From assembly GCA_041179245.1 (NCBI GenBank), contig JBEGTT010000143.1, positions 1 through 7,055 on the forward strand: a stretch of DNA of 7,055 bases. Reading direction: 5' to 3'. The notes under the pieces are model-generated. The model saw only the letters and a program-made list of their open reading frames with translations. It was not told the origin of the DNA and did not search any database. How positions within the stretch are numbered: position 1 is the stretch's first letter; every line of letters begins with the position of its first letter. This stretch comes from JBEGTT01 sp041179245 (GTDB taxonomy: Bacteria; Pseudomonadota; Gammaproteobacteria; Burkholderiales; Rhodocyclaceae). Made by a program: the position numbers and the translations under genes. Below are positions 4,964 to 7,055 of this stretch, piece after piece.

Positions 4964-6583
4964 ATGCTTGTCGCCGCCAATATCACCATGCAATTCGGGG
5001 CTAAGCCCCTGTTTGAAAACGTTAATGTTAAGTTTGGCGATGGGTATCGCTACGGCTTGATCGGTGCCAATGGTGCGGGTAAGTCAACGTTTATGAAAAT
5101 TCTCTGCGGCGAGCTGGATTCGTCGGCAGGCAATATTTCCAAAGAAAAACATGAGCGCATGGCTTACCTGAAGCAAGATCAATTTGCTTACGAAGACATG
5201 CGGGTGCTGGATGTGGTGTTAATGGGCCACGAAGAAATGTGGGCTTGCATGAGCGAGCGGGATGCGATTTACGCCAACCCCGAAGCTACCGAAGACGACT
5301 ACATGCACGCAGCGGAACTGGAATCCAAGTTCGCTGAATACGATGGTTACACCGCCGAATCTCGTGCCGGCGAACTGCTGCACGGCGTGGGCATCCCGAT
5401 TGAACAACATGAAGGCCCGATGAGCCAAGTCGCGCCCGGTTGGAAACTGCGCGTATTACTGTGCCAAGCGCTATTCGCCAATCCAGACATTCTCTTGCTG
5501 GACGAACCAACCAATAACTTGGACATCAACACGATTCGCTGGCTGGAAGACATCCTGAATAATCGCGAATCGACGATGGTCATTATTTCCCATGACCGCC
5601 ACTTTTTGAACCAAGTCTGTACGCATATGGCCGATTTGGATTACGGCAAGGTTACGGTTTACGCCGGTAACTACGACGATTTTATGGAAGCTTCGCAGCA
5701 AGCCCGCGAACGCCAGTCCAACGCTAACGCCAAGGCCAAGGAACGCATCGCCGAATTGCAAACCTTCGTGCGCCGTTTCTCCGCCAACGCCTCCAAGGCC
5801 AAACAGGCCACCAGCCGCGTTAAGTTGATCGACAAACTGAAACCAGAAGATGTGAAACCGTCTTCCCGCCAGTACCCGTGGATTCGTTTTGACTACGACG
5901 AGCGCGACAAATTACATCGCCAAGCGGTTGAAATCGAAAATCTATCCTTCACCTACGAAGGTTCAGATCGTAAGATTTTCAACAATCTTGGCATGACCAT
6001 TTCTGCCGGTGAACGCGTCGCGGTGATCGGTGAAAATGGCGTCGGTAAAACGACGTTTTTGAAGTTGCTGATGGGCGAAGTTGAACCACAATTCGGCACC
6101 TTGAAGTGGGCTGAAAAGGCTAAGCGCGGTTATTACTCACAAGATCACTCAGCCCTGTTCCACGGCGACACCACACTAAGCGACTGGATTTCTGGCTTTG
6201 TCCGTGAAGGCGGTTACCAAGGTGGTGAAGTCGAAACGCTGATTCGTGGCACCTTGGGCCGTTTGCTGTTTTCCGGTGACGACGTGAAAAAACCAGTCAA
6301 CGTCATTTCTGGGGGCGAACAAGGCCGGATGTTATTCGGCAAGCTGATGCTGTTACACACGAATGTGTTGATTATGGATGAGCCAACCAATCACTTGGAT
6401 ATGGAATCCATTGAATCACTGAACTCCGGCCTGGAAAAATTCCCCGGTACGCTAGTGTTTGTCTCGCATGATCGCGAGTTCGTGTCTTCACTGGCGACGC
6501 GGATTATCGACATCAAGATGGATGGCCGCGTGATCGATTTCTCTGGCAATTACGAGGAATATCTGACCAGCCAAGGCTTCTAA
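4964..6583 (+). CDS. ybiT: ABC-F family ATPase YbiT (539 aa)
   Basis: A soluble protein with two ABC ATPase domains and no membrane segments. ABC-F proteins act on the ribosome, binding near the E site, and YbiT is one of the four ABC-F proteins of E. coli. Domain 1 has Walker A GANGAGKS (34-41) and Walker B ILLLDEPTNNLD (176-187). Its signature is SQVAPGWKLRV in place of LSGGQ, which is also the YbiT form in E. coli. The charged linker between the domains (QQARERQSNANAKAKERIAE onwards) is the P-site tRNA-interaction arm. Domain 2 has GENGVGKT (356-363), ISGGEQGRM (SGGEQ at 449-453) and LIMDEPTNHLD (D472, E473). FVSHDREFVSSLATRI and VIDFSGNYEEYL near the end match E. coli YbiT almost exactly. 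The ATG at 4964 gives the family N-terminus MLVAANITMQFG; a longer in-frame start at 4904 would add 20 unrelated residues. AGGA sits 8 nt before the ATG. The next gene starts 10 nt after the stop. Confidence 0.97.
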   Translation: MLVAANITMQFGAKPLFENVNVKFGDGYRYGLIGANGAGKSTFMKILCGELDSSAGNISKEKHERMAYLKQDQFAYEDMRVLDVVLMGHEEMWACMSERDAIYANPEATEDDYMHAAELESKFAEYDGYTAESRAGELLHGVGIPIEQHEGPMSQVAPGWKLRVLLCQALFANPDILLLDEPTNNLDINTIRWLEDILNNRESTMVIISHDRHFLNQVCTHMADLDYGKVTVYAGNYDDFMEASQQARERQSNANAKAKERIAELQTFVRRFSANASKAKQATSRVKLIDKLKPEDVKPSSRQYPWIRFDYDERDKLHRQAVEIENLSFTYEGSDRKIFNNLGMTISAGERVAVIGENGVGKTTFLKLLMGEVEPQFGTLKWAEKAKRGYYSQDHSALFHGDTTLSDWISGFVREGGYQGGEVETLIRGTLGRLLFSGDDVKKPVNVISGGEQGRMLFGKLMLLHTNVLIMDEPTNHLDMESIESLNSGLEKFPGTLVFVSHDREFVSSLATRIIDIKMDGRVIDFSGNYEEYLTSQGF

Positions 6584-6593
6584 GGGGATATTT

Positions 6594-7055
6594 ATGTTTT
6601 TTCGCCAGATACCAGTTTATGTCGTCGTTTTACTCGCCAGCCTCTCGCTAACGTCCGCTCATGCAGACGAAACGGATAAGTATTTCTCTTTAGCGCAACT
6701 GCAAGCGATGGCCCTTAATCAGAGTCCTGCATTTCAAGCCATTCAGGATCAGGTTGATGCCGCCTTGGCTGGCGTGAGTACAGCCAAAGCATTTCCTAAC
6801 CCGGAAATTGAAGTTTCAAGTGCTCGGTCACGCCCCCGACTTGCCGATGGCCTGACCAGCTCATCACGAAGCAGTAGCCTTACCCAGCCTCTCGACTTAC
6901 CTAATCGTCGCTGGTCTCGAATTGATGCAGCAGAAGCGGGGTTGACCGCTGCCGAGGCCAACGGAGCCAGCAATCGGGCTGATTTATTGGCCCTCATACA
7001 GGTTCGTTACTACGAACTACTCCGACGTGAAGCGGAATTAAAAGCCTTTCAAGAA
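6594..7055 (+). CDS. TolC/CzcC-type outer-membrane efflux protein, N-terminal part (cut by window edge)
   Basis: First 154 residues of an outer-membrane factor, the trimeric channel of tripartite efflux systems. Residues 1-24 form a Sec signal peptide: one Arg, a hydrophobic core VYVVVLLASLSL, and a signal peptidase I site AHA before DETD. There is no lipobox cysteine, unlike CusC. The first outer-membrane-efflux repeat follows, with FSLAQLQAMALNQSPAFQAI, the conserved FPNPEIEV, then LTQPLDLPNRRWSRIDAAEA and a helix LLALIQVRYYELLRREAELK. The QPLDLPNRR element resembles the heavy-metal-efflux (CzcC) group of RND systems. The partners are outside the window, so the substrate cannot be named. 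AAGGGG, 6 nt before the ATG, overlaps the end of ybiT, and the 10-nt gap suggests possible cotranscription. Confidence 0.92.
   Translation, partial: MFFRQIPVYVVVLLASLSLTSAHADETDKYFSLAQLQAMALNQSPAFQAIQDQVDAALAGVSTAKAFPNPEIEVSSARSRPRLADGLTSSSRSSSLTQPLDLPNRRWSRIDAAEAGLTAAEANGASNRADLLALIQVRYYELLRREAELKAFQE

Noticed and set aside
4764..4964. 66-residue minus-strand reading frame between the ATPase and ybiT
   Set aside because: It runs through the 22-bp repeats and the hairpin element, shows no family resemblance, and starts at the ybiT start region. It is chance coding.
6594..7055. The TolC-like protein as the dedicated type I secretion channel for the RTX protein
   Set aside because: Its motifs point to the CzcC-like efflux group, and no ABC exporter or adaptor lies near the RTX gene, so position alone is not evidence.

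Overview
The window looks like a gammaproteobacterial chromosome of moderate GC. The housekeeping proteins MutM and YbiT read like gammaproteobacterial orthologues. A filamentous sulfur oxidiser of the Thiotrichales would fit, but that is only an impression and the sequence does not prove it. Two core loci flank a short accessory stretch. On the left (1-801, minus) is mutM, the formamidopyrimidine-DNA glycosylase gene, cut by the window edge just before its last residues. On the right (4964-7055, plus) are ybiT, an ABC-F ATPase gene, and, 10 nt later, the start of a TolC/CzcC-type outer-membrane efflux gene that runs off the window.

The middle (about 802-4963) holds no housekeeping gene. It contains: (i) a decayed AAA/DUF4143 ATPase (913-1471) that lacks its P-loop half, carries a frameshifting deletion, and has lost its nuclease-like core in frame; (ii) an XRE-family regulator on the minus strand (1493-1801); (iii) a divergent 446-residue RTX-type protein, probably exported by a type I system (1982-3322); (iv) an intact AAA/DUF4143 ATPase on the minus strand (3477-4715).

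The non-coding DNA is informative. Between the regulator and the RTX gene, a near-perfect 21-bp palindrome lies between the -35 and -10 of a good promoter for the RTX gene. Two further inverted repeats with the same CTAAG/CTTAG half-site lie between it and the regulator's start codon. This suggests an autoregulated repressor that also controls the RTX gene. Upstream of the intact ATPase, three 8-mers CGTCCAAA repeat with an exact 22-bp period. A hairpin plus T-tract element follows the RTX gene, and a diverged copy (about 79% identical, differing almost only by transitions) sits 13 nt before the ybiT start codon. There it could act as a terminator or leader attenuator.

No RNA genes, insertion sequences or CRISPR arrays were seen. 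No stretch over 300 bases lacks a gene.
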